From: Pseudomonas oryzicola
GTDB lineage: Bacteria; Pseudomonadota; Gammaproteobacteria; Pseudomonadales; Pseudomonadaceae
Direction: 5' to 3'
DNA: 64,000 bases
Assembly: GCF_014269185.2 (NCBI RefSeq)
Contig: NZ_JABWRZ020000001.1
Coordinates: 1,203,001 to 1,267,000 of the forward strand
Shown here in pieces: positions 17,025 to 26,064 of this stretch. Both the position numbers and the translations under genes were made by a program. The notes below the pieces were generated by a model. The model searched no databases and was not told where the DNA came from. It saw only the letters and a list, made by a program, of their open reading frames with translations. Position 1 is the first letter of the stretch. Each line of letters starts with the position of its first letter.

Positions 17025-18104
17025 ATGAAGGCATTGTTCGTCATTCTGGCAGTGGTCACGGGGTGTGCTTGGGCCGAGGACTGGGCGCAACCCGACTGGC
17101 CGACCGATAACGTCAATCTCGACTGGCAGGCTGTCGACGCCTACGCCTTCCCTACCCGCACTACTCCGGAACGCACGGGCATTCGCACCGACGCCCTGCT
17201 GATCATCCGCGACGGCCGTATCCTTCACGAACGCTACACGGCACCCACCACCGCAGCCACTGCCCACCTCACCTGGTCGGTCAGCAAAAGCGTGCTGGCC
17301 ACGCTGCTGGGCGTGGCACAGGGCCAGGGGCGCTTCCAGTTGCACGACCCGGTCAGCCGTTTTTATCCACTCATGCGCACCCACCCCGGCGTGCGCATGG
17401 CCGACCTGCTGCACTGGGCCAGCGGCCTGGACTGGCAGGAAGACTACGAATACGCCCCGCTCAAATCCTCGGTAGTGGCCATGCTCTATACCCGCGGCCG
17501 CGGGGACATGGCGGCGTATACGGCGGCGCGAGCTACGGCAGCCGAACCAGGCCGGCGGTTTCTCTATTCCAGTGGCGACAGCAACCTGCTGGCCGCCGCG
17601 CTACGCGGCATGCTCGGCGCCGATCAGTACCCTGACTACCCTTGGCACGCGCTGTTCACTCCGTTGGGCATCACCAGCGCGGTATGGGAGCGTGACCGGG
17701 CCGGTACCTATATAGGCTCTTCCTACCTGTACCTTACGGCGCGCGACCTGGCACGCATCGGCCTGCTGATGCAGCGCGACGGGCGCTGGCAGGGTCGGCA
17801 GTTGCTGCCCGAAGCCTGGGTGGCCTTCAACCGCACGCCGTTTGCCCATGCCGACGCCGTGGCGGACGAGGCCAACCCCGGCGGCCACTGGTGGCTCAAC
17901 CAGCCGTTGGCCGGTGCGGCAAGGCCCTGGCCACATGCGCCTGCAGACACCTATGCGGCCCTTGGTCACTGGGGCCAGGCGCTGTACGTGCTACCCACGC
18001 AAAAGCTGGTGATCGTGCGTTATGCCGATGACCGCGACGGCAGTTACCGGCACGATGAACTGCTCAAGCGGGTGCTGGCGGTGCTGGCCGGGGAGGGGGC
18101 ATGA
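17025..18104 (+). CDS. exported serine hydrolase, beta-lactamase class C family
   Basis: A 359-residue protein with a cleavable signal (MKALFVILAVVTGCAWA). It has the serine beta-lactamase/DD-peptidase fold: the SxxK motif as TWSVSKSVLATLL (Ser near 84), a YSSGDSN box in place of YxN, and GHWGQALYV in place of the usual KTG/HxG. Members include esterases, DD-carboxypeptidases and 6-aminohexanoate-dimer hydrolases, so substrate cannot be assigned. The following small gene overlaps by four bases (ATGA), which indicates an operon. Confidence 0.82.
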   Translation: MKALFVILAVVTGCAWAEDWAQPDWPTDNVNLDWQAVDAYAFPTRTTPERTGIRTDALLIIRDGRILHERYTAPTTAATAHLTWSVSKSVLATLLGVAQGQGRFQLHDPVSRFYPLMRTHPGVRMADLLHWASGLDWQEDYEYAPLKSSVVAMLYTRGRGDMAAYTAARATAAEPGRRFLYSSGDSNLLAAALRGMLGADQYPDYPWHALFTPLGITSAVWERDRAGTYIGSSYLYLTARDLARIGLLMQRDGRWQGRQLLPEAWVAFNRTPFAHADAVADEANPGGHWWLNQPLAGAARPWPHAPADTYAALGHWGQALYVLPTQKLVIVRYADDRDGSYRHDELLKRVLAVLAGEGA

Positions 18105-18397
18105 AGCGGGTCGTGCTGCTGGTAGTGCTGGGCCTGTCGTACTGGGCCTGGCACGAGCGCCAGGCCCTGGCAGACTTCCCCGACATCCTGGCGGCCTACT
18201 CGGCCAAGGAGTATTGCTCGTGTCGCTTCGTCATGGGTTTCGAGCCGGGGTATTGCCAAGGCTACGTGAAACAATGGCTGGCACTGAGCCTGCTGGAGGA
18301 AGACAGCCAGCAGCGGCTGGTGACCGCCGAAGGCCTGGGGCAGCGCCACCAGGCCGCCTGGCAAGGCCCGCGCGAGGGCTGCCGCTTGCTGCCGTGA
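18101..18397 (+). CDS. small exported four-cysteine protein, unknown function
   Basis: A 98-residue protein with an N-terminal hydrophobic signal or anchor (KRVVLLVVLGLSYWAW) and four cysteines (EYCSCRF, GYCQGY, EGCRLLP) that could form two disulfides in the periplasm. It starts inside the stop of the serine hydrolase gene (ATGA overlap), so it is translationally coupled and may be an accessory or modulator of that enzyme. I know no characterised homologue. Confidence 0.7.
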   Translation: MKRVVLLVVLGLSYWAWHERQALADFPDILAAYSAKEYCSCRFVMGFEPGYCQGYVKQWLALSLLEEDSQQRLVTAEGLGQRHQAAWQGPREGCRLLP

Positions 18398-18441
18398 AGG
18401 CGGGCGGGTAAGGTTGGCGGCCTGGTTTCACGAGATCCGTC

Positions 18442-19023
18442 ATGTTCAAGCTGCCCCGTCTGCTACCCACCTTGCTGCTGGCTTTTTGCCTACCTGCCCA
18501 CGCCAACTGGCACCTCGATGGCGAGTCGTCGCGTCTGTCGTTCATAACTGGCAAGAACGGTGACAGCGCCGAAGTGCATCGTTTTCTGGTGCTGCATGGC
18601 ACCGTCGACCGCAAGGGCGTGGCTGGGCTCAGCATCGAGATGGATTCGGTGAGCAGCGGCATTCCCCAGCGTGACGAACGCATGCGCGAGGACCTGTTCG
18701 AGGTCGAGCGTTTCGCCGAAGCCAAGGTGCAGGCGCAACTGGACCTGCGGCCGATAAACGACCTGGCCAATGGCGCCCAGGTCGAGTTGCGCTTGCCGCT
18801 GAGCGTGACCTTGCACGGCCAGTCCCACAGCTACAACGCCCTGCTGCTGGCCACCCGCCTGGACGAGCGACGCTTCCAGGTGGTGACCCTCGAGCCCCTG
18901 GTGCTGCGCGCCGAGGATTTCGGCCTGCTGCCAGGGCTGCAACGCCTGCGCAAGTTCGCTGGGCTCAAGTCCATCAACCCGTCGGTACCGGTGAGTGCGG
19001 TGCTGATCTTCACCGCCCGCTGA
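18442..19023 (+). CDS. YceI-family periplasmic protein
   Basis: A 193-residue exported protein (signal MFKLPRLLPTLLLAFCLPAHA, cleavage after AHA). It matches the YceI lipocalin-like fold: WHLDGESSRLSFITGKNG, a central VEIDMDSV-like strand (LSIEMDSVSSGIPQRDERMREDLF) and VELRLPLSVTLHGQSH. YceI proteins bind isoprenoid-like lipids. It is followed after 1 bp by a phospholipase D-type cardiolipin synthase gene, so both are likely one envelope-lipid operon. Confidence 0.85.
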   Translation: MFKLPRLLPTLLLAFCLPAHANWHLDGESSRLSFITGKNGDSAEVHRFLVLHGTVDRKGVAGLSIEMDSVSSGIPQRDERMREDLFEVERFAEAKVQAQLDLRPINDLANGAQVELRLPLSVTLHGQSHSYNALLLATRLDERRFQVVTLEPLVLRAEDFGLLPGLQRLRKFAGLKSINPSVPVSAVLIFTAR

Positions 19024-19024
19024 C

Positions 19025-20182
19025 ATGGCCGGGCCAGTCTTCCCCTGGCGGGATGGCAACCACTTCGAACTGCTGATCGACGGGCCCGAGTTCTTTCCGC
19101 GCATGCTCCTGGCGATCATGCGCGCCGAGTTCCAGATTGACCTGGAACTGTACCTGGTCGAGGCCGGCGACTGCGCAGATACGGTGGTCGAAGCCCTTGA
19201 GCGGGCGGCGCTTCGCGGTGTGCGGGTACGCTGCCTGTTCGACGACTATGGCTCGTTGGCCTTCAACAGCAAGTTGCGCCAGCGCCTGCTGGATGCCGGT
19301 GTGTATCTGCGCTGGTACAACCGCCTGCGCTGGAAGCGCGGCCTGCGCAACCTGTACCGCGATCACCGCAAGCTGCTGCTGGTAGACCAATGTTGGGCAG
19401 TGGTGGGTGGCACTGGTGTCACCGACGAATTCTGGACGCCGGGCGAGGCGACCAGTGAATGGCACGAAGTGATGGTGCAGATGCAGGGGCCGGTGGTGCA
19501 CGACTGGCAGTTGCTGTTCGACCGCCAGTGGCACGCCAACAACCGCCGCACCGCCTGGCGCCCTGCCGAAGGCTTTGGCCTGCCGCGCCTGCCCAAGGTA
19601 CCTGCGCAGGGGCAGGGCATGGGGCGGGTGGCCTATGCCGACGCCCGCCAGCACCAGGACATCCTCCATTCGCTGGTACGCGCGATCAACAGCGGCAAGC
19701 GCCGGGTGTGGCTGGCTACGCCTTACTTCCTGCCAACCTGGAGCGTGCGCCGCTCGCTACGCCGGGCCGCTGGCAAGGGGGTCGATGTGCGCTTGCTGCT
19801 GACCGGTCCACGCACCGACCACCCTTCGGTGCGTTACGCAGGGCACCGCTATTATCCTCGGCTGTTGCGCGCCGGGGTGCGCATCTACGAATACCAGCCG
19901 TGTTTCCTGCACCTGAAAATGGTGCTGATCGACGACTGGGTCAGTATCGGTTCGTGCAACTTCGATCACTGGAACCTGCGCTTCAATCTCGAGGCCAATA
20001 TCGAGGCTCTCGACCCGCCGCTGACGGCTGCCGTGCAAGCCAGCTTCGAGCGCGACTTCGCCTTGAGCGAGGTGGTCGACCTTGGTCACTGGCATGCCCG
20101 GCCGCTATGGCGCCGGGTGAAGCAACGGGTGTGGGGTTGGCTGGACCGCTTGGTGGTGAACTTGCTCGACCGTCGCGACTGA
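19025..20182 (+). CDS. clsB: cardiolipin synthase B-like phospholipase D protein
   Basis: A 385-residue phospholipase D superfamily enzyme with two HKD motifs: HRKLLLVD (residues 114-121) and HLKMVLIDD followed by GSCNFDHWN (near 298-315). Lack of N-terminal TM helices and the overall length fit ClsB-type cardiolipin synthases, which condense phosphatidylglycerol or PG plus PE. It starts 1 bp after the YceI gene stop, with its ribosome binding site inside the yceI coding end. A general PLD-type transphosphatidylase role cannot be excluded. Confidence 0.82.
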   Translation: MAGPVFPWRDGNHFELLIDGPEFFPRMLLAIMRAEFQIDLELYLVEAGDCADTVVEALERAALRGVRVRCLFDDYGSLAFNSKLRQRLLDAGVYLRWYNRLRWKRGLRNLYRDHRKLLLVDQCWAVVGGTGVTDEFWTPGEATSEWHEVMVQMQGPVVHDWQLLFDRQWHANNRRTAWRPAEGFGLPRLPKVPAQGQGMGRVAYADARQHQDILHSLVRAINSGKRRVWLATPYFLPTWSVRRSLRRAAGKGVDVRLLLTGPRTDHPSVRYAGHRYYPRLLRAGVRIYEYQPCFLHLKMVLIDDWVSIGSCNFDHWNLRFNLEANIEALDPPLTAAVQASFERDFALSEVVDLGHWHARPLWRRVKQRVWGWLDRLVVNLLDRRD

Positions 20183-20233
20183 GACCGGCTATCGTGCAGT
20201 GACTGTCTCTAGGCAATCGAAGGAGTGGGTGCG

Positions 20234-20812
20234 ATGACGGCTAAGAAAATTCTCATGTTGGTCGGCGACTACGTCGAAGATTACGAAGTCATGGTGCCGT
20301 TCCAGGCGCTGAGCATGGTCGGGCACACGGTGCATGCGGTATGCCCGGAAAAGGTCGCGGGGCAGACGGTGCGTACCGCGATTCATGATTTCGAGGGCGA
20401 ACAGACCTACAGCGAAAAGCCGGGGCACAACTTTGCCTTGAATTATGACTTCGTGCGTGTACGGCCCGAGAGCTACGACGCGCTGCTGATCCCGGGTGGT
20501 CGTGCGCCAGAGTACCTGCGCCTGGATGAAAAGGTGCTGGAGCTGGTACGCGCATTCAACCAGGCCGGCAAGCCGATCGCGGCGGTATGCCATGGTGCCC
20601 AGTTGCTGGCGGCGGCCGGCGTGCTGGAAGGGCGCGAATGCAGTGCGTACCCGGCGTGTGCCCCGGAAGTGCGCTTGGCGGGCGGGACATTCATCGATAT
20701 CGCGGTGGACCAGGCGCATGTGGACGGCAACCTGGTGACGGCACCGGCATGGCCGGCGCATCCGGCGTGGTTGGCGGCATTCCTCAAGGTGCTTGGTACC
20801 CGTATTGCCTGA
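20234..20812 (+). CDS. DJ-1/PfpI-family protein (putative protein/nucleic acid deglycase)
   Basis: A 192-residue DJ-1/PfpI protein. The nucleophilic elbow [14 protein letters not shown] carries the conserved Cys-His pair, and the acidic partner is in [16 protein letters not shown]. Related proteins act as glyoxalases or chaperones of glycated proteins, and most are stress-linked. The ATG at 20234 has AGGAG eight bases before it. It stands alone and is followed by a REP pair. Confidence 0.85.
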   Translation: MTAKKILMLVGDYVEDYEVMVPFQALSMVGHTVHAVCPEKVAGQTVRTAIHDFEGEQTYSEKPGHNFALNYDFVRVRPESYDALLIPGGRAPEYLRLDEKVLELVRAFNQAGKPIAAVCHGAQLLAAAGVLEGRECSAYPACAPEVRLAGGTFIDIAVDQAHVDGNLVTAPAWPAHPAWLAAFLKVLGTRIA

Positions 20813-20817
20813 CAGGG

Positions 20818-20908
20818 CCTCTTCGCGGGCATGCCCGCTCCCACATGTACCTCACTGCTCTCAAGTTGTGTGGGATCACGGTGGGAGCGGGCGAGCCCGC
20901 GAACAGGC
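20818..20908. repeat. REP pair (inverted)
   Basis: Two REP copies in opposite orientation (TTCGCGGGCATGCCCGCTCC... and GGGAGCGGGCGAGCCCGCGAA) with a spacer of about 33 bp, lying between the convergent pfpI and SnoaL-like genes. Confidence 0.83.
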
Positions 20909-20930
20909 CAGCACAGGCAATACACCCTAA

Positions 20931-21329
20931 TCAGGCCACCTGCTCAACCCAGTCATTGAGGTTGTAGTAGTTGGTCACCCGGGCAATCTTGCCGCAGTGG
21001 ATATAGAAAAACGCCCCCGCCGGCAGCACGTAGGTCTGCCCGTTGGCCGGCGGCAAGCCTTCGTCATCGGCCAGGTATTCGCCATGCACGGTGAACTCCG
21101 CCGCCGCCCGGCTGCCGTCGGCGTTCTGCATCACCACGATGTCGGCCAGGCGTTCGCGGTAGCAACGGTTCATCTTGTCCATGAACGCGGCAAACCGTGC
21201 CTTGCCCATCTGCCGTTCACCCTGGTTGATGTCGTGGATCACGTCCTCGCTGAGCAGGGCGAGAAAGGCTGGCATATCGCCGGCGTTGAAAGCCGCGTAG
21301 TACGCATTTACCAGTTCGGTAGCGGTCAT
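20931..21329 (-). CDS. SnoaL-like / ketosteroid isomerase-related protein
   Basis: A 132-residue protein of the NTF2-like/SnoaL fold (VNAYYAAFNAGDMPAFLALLSEDVIHDINQGERQMGKARFAAFM; C-terminal GKIARVTNYYNLNDWVEQV). The HDxNQG segment is typical of this subgroup, annotated in genomes as ketosteroid isomerase-related. No steroid genes are nearby, so the enzyme role is unassigned. Single gene. Confidence 0.82.
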   Translation of the reverse strand: MTATELVNAYYAAFNAGDMPAFLALLSEDVIHDINQGERQMGKARFAAFMDKMNRCYRERLADIVVMQNADGSRAAAEFTVHGEYLADDEGLPPANGQTYVLPAGAFFYIHCGKIARVTNYYNLNDWVEQVA

Positions 21330-21444
21330 GGAACAATACCTGTCGTTGAGGGAAAAGGCGGGTCGTGGGTCCGGATGATAGGGTTTCCCCTCAAGCCCGG
21401 CTTAGCCGAGCGCGTCATCCACATCGACAAAACGACCGCCAAGC

Positions 21445-22035
21445 ATGGAAATACGCCTGTTGCACGGCGCCGCTATCGCGCCTTACATCGATGACCTCGC
21501 TCGCCTGCGCCTGACCGTGTTTCGCGAGTTTCCCTACCTTTATGACGGCACCCCGGAGTACGAGGCCGACTACCTGGCCACCTATGCCCGGTCCGGGCGC
21601 AGCCTGGTGGTGCTGGCGCTGGACGACGGCAAGGTGGTGGGCGCCTCCACCGGCCTGCCGCTGGTGGATGTCGGCGCCGAATTCCAGCAGCCATTCCTGG
21701 CCCAGGGGCGCGACCCGGCCAGCGTGTACTACTTCGGTGAGTCGGTGGTACTGCCGGAGTACCGTGGCCAAGGCCTTGGGGTGCGCTTTTTCATCGAGCG
21801 CGAATCCTACGCGCACAAACTGGCCGAGTTCGATTACTGCGCGTTCTGCGCGGTGGAGCGGCCCGGCGTGCACCCGCGGCGACCTGCGGACTACAAACCC
21901 CTGCATGGCTTCTGGCGTAATCGCGGCTTCCTGCACGACCCGTCGCTGCGCACCCGCTACGCCTGGCGTGACCTGGACGAAGCAGAAAGCTCCGACAAAC
22001 TGATGTCGTTCTGGCTCAAGGAACTGCCGATATGA
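21445..22035 (+). CDS. GNAT-family N-acetyltransferase
   Basis: A 196-residue GNAT protein with FGESVVLPEYRGQGLGVRFFIERE (acetyl-CoA pyrophosphate loop RGQGLG, near residue 108) and preceding strands LVVLALDDGKVVGASTGLPL. Substrate unknown. Its stop overlaps the start of the nitrilase-family gene by four bases (ATGA), so the two form an operon. A coupled acetyl transfer and amide hydrolysis pathway is possible. Confidence 0.83.
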   Translation: MEIRLLHGAAIAPYIDDLARLRLTVFREFPYLYDGTPEYEADYLATYARSGRSLVVLALDDGKVVGASTGLPLVDVGAEFQQPFLAQGRDPASVYYFGESVVLPEYRGQGLGVRFFIERESYAHKLAEFDYCAFCAVERPGVHPRRPADYKPLHGFWRNRGFLHDPSLRTRYAWRDLDEAESSDKLMSFWLKELPI

Positions 22036-22904
22036 TCCGCCTGGCGGCCTGCCAGTACGCGATCGAGCTGCATGAAACCTGGGACGCCTACGCCGAGCAC
22101 CTGCGAGGCCTGTGCGCCGAGGCCGCAGCGGCGGGGGCGCGCCTGCTGCTGTTGCCGGAGTACGCCGGGCTGGTGCTCAGTGGGCAGTTGCCGGCCGAGC
22201 AGCGGGGCGACCTGAAGGCCTCGATTGCCGGTATCCAGCCGCTGATCGAGCCGTGGCTGGCGCTGTGCGAGGGCATTGCCCGGCATTGGCAGATCTATCT
22301 GCAGCCCGGCAGCCTGCCGGTGCATGATACCGATGGGCAGTACCGCAACCGTGCCTGGCTGTTCGGCCCCGAGGGCGTGCTGGGTTACCAGGACAAGCTG
22401 ATGATGACCCGTTTCGAGCGCGAGCAGTGGGACATCGCCGCAGGCCAGGGGGTGCAGGTGTTCGATACCGAGCTGGGGCGCCTGGGAATCCTGATCTGCT
22501 ACGACAATGAGTTTCCGATGCTGGCCCGGCGCCTGGCCGAGGAAGGGGCCGACCTGATCCTGGCGCCGAGCTGTACCGACACCGAGGCGGGTTATCACCG
22601 GGTGCGCATTGGTGCGCAGGCGCGGGCACTGGAGAACCAGATTGCGGTATTGCAGAGCCCCACGGTCGGGCTGGCACCCTGGTCGCCGGCGCTGGACGAG
22701 AATATCGGCCGGGCAGGGTTGTTCGTGCCACCGGATCATGGCATGCCGGGGGACGGGGTGGTGGCGCTGAGTGAGGAACTGAGCCCGGCCTGCAGCCAGT
22801 GGCTGCTGTGCGAGGTGGACCTGGAAGAGGTACGGCGGGTGAGACGGGAAGGGCAGGTGTTTACCCGCAGGGACTGGCCCGAGCAGTTTGCCAGAGTCCA
22901 GTGA
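22032..22904 (+). CDS. carbon-nitrogen hydrolase (nitrilase superfamily amidase)
   Basis: A 290-residue nitrilase-superfamily hydrolase with the complete Glu-Lys-Cys triad: Glu43 in LLLLPEYAGL, Lys122 in GYQDKLMM, and Cys156 in GILICYDNEFP. These enzymes cleave amide bonds in omega-amides, carbamoyl compounds or similar small metabolites. It is translationally coupled to the upstream acetyltransferase. A damaged half REP follows at about 22920-22942. Confidence 0.88.
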   Translation: MIRLAACQYAIELHETWDAYAEHLRGLCAEAAAAGARLLLLPEYAGLVLSGQLPAEQRGDLKASIAGIQPLIEPWLALCEGIARHWQIYLQPGSLPVHDTDGQYRNRAWLFGPEGVLGYQDKLMMTRFEREQWDIAAGQGVQVFDTELGRLGILICYDNEFPMLARRLAEEGADLILAPSCTDTEAGYHRVRIGAQARALENQIAVLQSPTVGLAPWSPALDENIGRAGLFVPPDHGMPGDGVVALSEELSPACSQWLLCEVDLEEVRRVRREGQVFTRRDWPEQFARVQ

Positions 22905-22964
22905 AAACAGTGCCGGCCTCCTGGCGGGCGAGCCCGCGAGGAAGCCGACACGTCTACATCAGGC

Positions 22965-24488
22965 TTACTTCACTTCGACTGCCAGGCTCTCGGCAATCTT
23001 GCTCTGCCACAGGGCAGGGCCAGTGATGTGTACCGACTCACCGTTGCTGTCCACGGCGACGGTCACCGGCATGTCCTTGACCTCGAACTCGTAGATCGCT
23101 TCCATGCCCAGCTCGGCGAAGGCCAGGACCTTCGACTTGCGGATGGCCTGGGCCACCAGGTAGGCGGCGCCGCCGACGGCCATCAGGTACACGGCCTTGT
23201 TGTCCTTGATCGCTTCGATGGCGGCAGGGCCGCGCTCGGACTTGCCGATCATGCCCAGCAGGCCAGTCTGTTCGAGGATCTGGCGAGTGAACTTGTCCAT
23301 GCGGGTGGCGGTGGTCGGGCCGGCCGGGCCTACCACTTCGTCACCCACCGGGTCGACCGGGCCGACGTAGTAGATGAAGCGGCCTTTCAGGTCTACCGGC
23401 AGCTCTTCGCCACGGTTGAGCATCTCGACCATGCGCTTGTGCGCGGCATCGCGGCCGGTCAGCATCTTGCCGTTCAGCAGGATGGTCTCGCCCGGTTTCC
23501 AGCTGGCGACTTCTTCCGGGGTGATGGCGTCGAGGTTCACGCGACGGGCGCTCGGGCCGGCTTCCCAGACGATTTCCGGGTAGGCGTCCAGCGACGGCGC
23601 TTCCAGCTCGGCCGGGCCGGAACCATCGAGCACGAAGTGGGCGTGGCGGGTGGCGGCGCAGTTGGGGATCATGCACACCGGCAGCGAAGCGGCGTGGGTC
23701 GGGTAATCCATGATCTTGACGTCGAGCACGGTGGTCAGGCCACCCAGGCCCTGGGCGCCGATGCCCAGCTGGTTGACCTTCTCGAACAGCTCCAGACGGA
23801 TTTCTTCCAGGCGGTTCTGCGGGCCACGGGCTTTCAGTTCGTGAATGTCGATGGATTCCATCAACACTTCCTTGGCCATGACTGCGGCCTTCTCGGCGGT
23901 ACCGCCGATGCCGATGCCGAGCATGCCAGGTGGGCACCAGCCAGCGCCCATGGTCGGCACGGTCTTCAGGACCCAGTCGACGATCGAGTCGGACGGGTTG
24001 AGCATGGCCATCTTCGACTTGTTCTCCGAGCCGCCGCCCTTGGCTGCGACATCGACCTCGACCTTGTTGCCGGGGACGATGGAGTAGTGGATCACTGCCG
24101 GGGTGTTGTCCTTGGTGTTCTTGCGGGCACCGGCCGGGTCGGCCAGGATCGAAGCGCGCAGCACGTTTTCAGGCAGGTTGTAGGCGCGACGCACACCTTC
24201 GTTGATCATGTCGTCGACGCTCATGGTGGCGCCGTCCCAGCGCACGTCCATGCCCACGCGGATGAACACGGTGACGATACCGGTGTCCTGGCAGATCGGG
24301 CGGTGGCCGGTGGCGCACATGCGCGAGTTGATCAGGATCTGGGCGATGGAATCGCGCGCGGCGGGCGATTCTTCACGCAGATAGGCCTCGTGCATGGCCT
24401 GGATGAAATCGACGGGGTGGTAGTACGAAATGAATTGCAGGGCGTCGGCGACGCTCTGAATCAGGTCGTCTTGCTTGATCACGGTCAT
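22965..24488 (-). CDS. fumA: class I fumarate hydratase (4Fe-4S)
   Basis: A 507-residue iron-sulphur fumarase of the TCA cycle converting fumarate to malate. N-terminal cluster ligand in CATGHRPICQDTG (near residues 96-108), further Cys in GWCPPGM and MIPNCAATRH, and a C-terminal beta domain with ELGMEAIYEFEVKDMPVTVAVD. The start at 24488 (MTVIKQDD) gives the usual length. On the minus strand TATACT at 24608-24613 is a plausible -10, but I cannot place a good -35. Confidence 0.93.
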   Translation of the reverse strand: MTVIKQDDLIQSVADALQFISYYHPVDFIQAMHEAYLREESPAARDSIAQILINSRMCATGHRPICQDTGIVTVFIRVGMDVRWDGATMSVDDMINEGVRRAYNLPENVLRASILADPAGARKNTKDNTPAVIHYSIVPGNKVEVDVAAKGGGSENKSKMAMLNPSDSIVDWVLKTVPTMGAGWCPPGMLGIGIGGTAEKAAVMAKEVLMESIDIHELKARGPQNRLEEIRLELFEKVNQLGIGAQGLGGLTTVLDVKIMDYPTHAASLPVCMIPNCAATRHAHFVLDGSGPAELEAPSLDAYPEIVWEAGPSARRVNLDAITPEEVASWKPGETILLNGKMLTGRDAAHKRMVEMLNRGEELPVDLKGRFIYYVGPVDPVGDEVVGPAGPTTATRMDKFTRQILEQTGLLGMIGKSERGPAAIEAIKDNKAVYLMAVGGAAYLVAQAIRKSKVLAFAELGMEAIYEFEVKDMPVTVAVDSNGESVHITGPALWQSKIAESLAVEVK

Positions 24489-24747
24489 GCAGCGCGCTCC
24501 TCTTAAAGACGGGAACATTCATAGAGACGCTCGACGGTGCCGACCAGCATGTCGAAACGCCTTGCAAAGGCGCGCCGGCGGCATGGCCGACGCAAAAAAG
24601 GCGCGGCAGTATAGCGTGCCTCTCGGTGTGAAACACCTGCGTGTGGTCTGGACCATGGTCGGCCGTGGATAGGCATCGCTTTTGCTGACGTTGGCTGGTG
24701 TGGATGTGGCCCTGGCGCTTGATGCTTTCTGTCACGATCAAAAGAAA
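24489..24747. other. intergenic region upstream of fumarase
   Basis: Holds the fumarase leader and a possible -10 (TATACT on the minus strand, 24608-24613), and ends with the terminator of the next minus-strand gene. No other gene or repeat is seen. Confidence 0.5.
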
Positions 24748-24775
24748 GAGCCCTGAGAGTTTCGTCAAAGGGCTC
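24748..24775 (-). terminator. Rho-independent terminator of the delta-60 repeat gene
   Basis: 7-bp stem GAGCCCT / AGGGCTC with a 14-base loop, followed on the minus strand by TTTCTTTT. It lies 24 bp after the stop of the minus-strand gene. Confidence 0.75.
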
Positions 24776-24798
24776 AAGTCAAAAAACGTATTGCAACC

Positions 24799-26064
24799 TT
24801 ACTGGTTGGTGCGCAGGCGTACTACGAAAGGTTGTGTGGGGCTATCAAGTTGGGCAATTCCACACGCCAGCACTGCCCCAGTGTCATCGCGTTCGCAGCC
24901 AAGCGGCAAGGTGAATCTTTGCACGGTGACTGTGCCATAGCCGTCCTCGGCAAAGCTTAGGTCGATCCGCCCTTTCGTATCGTAACGAGCGATGAGCATA
25001 GGGAAGTTATTGTCTTTGGATAGCACACCGATAGGGACCAAGTTGGGTGAAGGTTGGTCACTATAGGTGATGCATTCCCATTTAACGGAGCCGCCTGGGT
25101 TGAGGGGGGATGAATCAAAACTCTCATCAATTTCTCCGCACGGAGTCAAGGCGACGAGCAAGTTTTGAAGGGATGGGCCGTTGCCGCAGGCAACCAAAGA
25201 TTTGTCAGGCAGCACTACGAAGTCGGCAAGGCTGGTGAGCTGATCAGTAAAGAATCCGAACCCTTTTTCGCCGAAGGTTTTATCATATTCGCCATCATGC
25301 GTTAATTTAATGGCAAGTGCATTAACGTTGCCTTCAAGCCCTTGCTGAAGGTGACCGCCTACTAAAATGCATGTTTCGTCCACATGCAGCGTGGTCGCAT
25401 GGCTGAAATCGAGAGCACTGCGTATGAGATACCTGTAGCCTGTCTTGTTGAAAGATAGGTCAAGCTTCCCATTTCTCAGGTATTTCAGGATGATGGCCAG
25501 GCCTCCTCTTGAATCGTTTGCTAGAACATAAAAAGAGCCGTCGGCTCCGTGGGCGGTTACTTTTGCAGCGTGTTTTGGCGCCTCAACGGACTGCTGACTG
25601 TTGAAGAGATCAGGGGCGCGAACGCGTGGCGGGGCAGGTGGGGTGCCTGGAACAAGCTCGGTTGGTTCTATCACGACAAAGCCATTGCTACCAAATTGAT
25701 CATCCAGTACTCCGTCGTTGGTGAAACACGCCAAAGCTGCTCTGGAACCATAGAAAGTGTTATCGGTTGTCGACCCGACGAGCAGGAGTCTATCGTTGTC
25801 CAGTGCCAGGAGGTGTTCGCTGCGTGATAAATATTCTTCTTTGAAAGTTCCCGTTACCAAACCCGTGCCGTTGCTGCCGAAATGCTTGTCCAGAAGATTA
25901 TTTTGATCAAGCCTGAACAGGGCAAATTCGCCAGAGGTACTGGCTGCAAAAATTCGCCCTTTCGTTGTCTTTAATGACGCGTGAACTGAAGTAATTGGGG
26001 AGGGCGGGGTGAAAATACCGCCCTCGGCAAACTCAGGGTCGAGGAGCTTGTTTGTCTTGATCAT
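24799..26064 (-). CDS. delta-60 repeat protein of unknown function (low GC, probably acquired)
   Basis: A 421-residue protein without signal peptide or TM segment. It has seven degenerate copies of the delta-60 motif (LDxxFGxxG): LDPEFAEGG, LDKHFGSNG, LDDQFGSNG, LDLSFNKTG, YDKTFGEKG, IDESFDSSP and IDLSFAEDG, spaced about 50-65 residues. Such repeats probably build a beta-propeller; no enzyme activity is known. GC and codon use (many AAA, GAA, TTA/TTG, AAT codons) are clearly lower than in all neighbours, so horizontal gain between fumA and the reductase gene is likely. It has its own terminator. The SD and start codon sit in an unusual double inverted repeat (26064-26106). Confidence 0.8.
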   Translation of the reverse strand: MIKTNKLLDPEFAEGGIFTPPSPITSVHASLKTTKGRIFAASTSGEFALFRLDQNNLLDKHFGSNGTGLVTGTFKEEYLSRSEHLLALDNDRLLLVGSTTDNTFYGSRAALACFTNDGVLDDQFGSNGFVVIEPTELVPGTPPAPPRVRAPDLFNSQQSVEAPKHAAKVTAHGADGSFYVLANDSRGGLAIILKYLRNGKLDLSFNKTGYRYLIRSALDFSHATTLHVDETCILVGGHLQQGLEGNVNALAIKLTHDGEYDKTFGEKGFGFFTDQLTSLADFVVLPDKSLVACGNGPSLQNLLVALTPCGEIDESFDSSPLNPGGSVKWECITYSDQPSPNLVPIGVLSKDNNFPMLIARYDTKGRIDLSFAEDGYGTVTVQRFTLPLGCERDDTGAVLACGIAQLDSPTQPFVVRLRTNQ

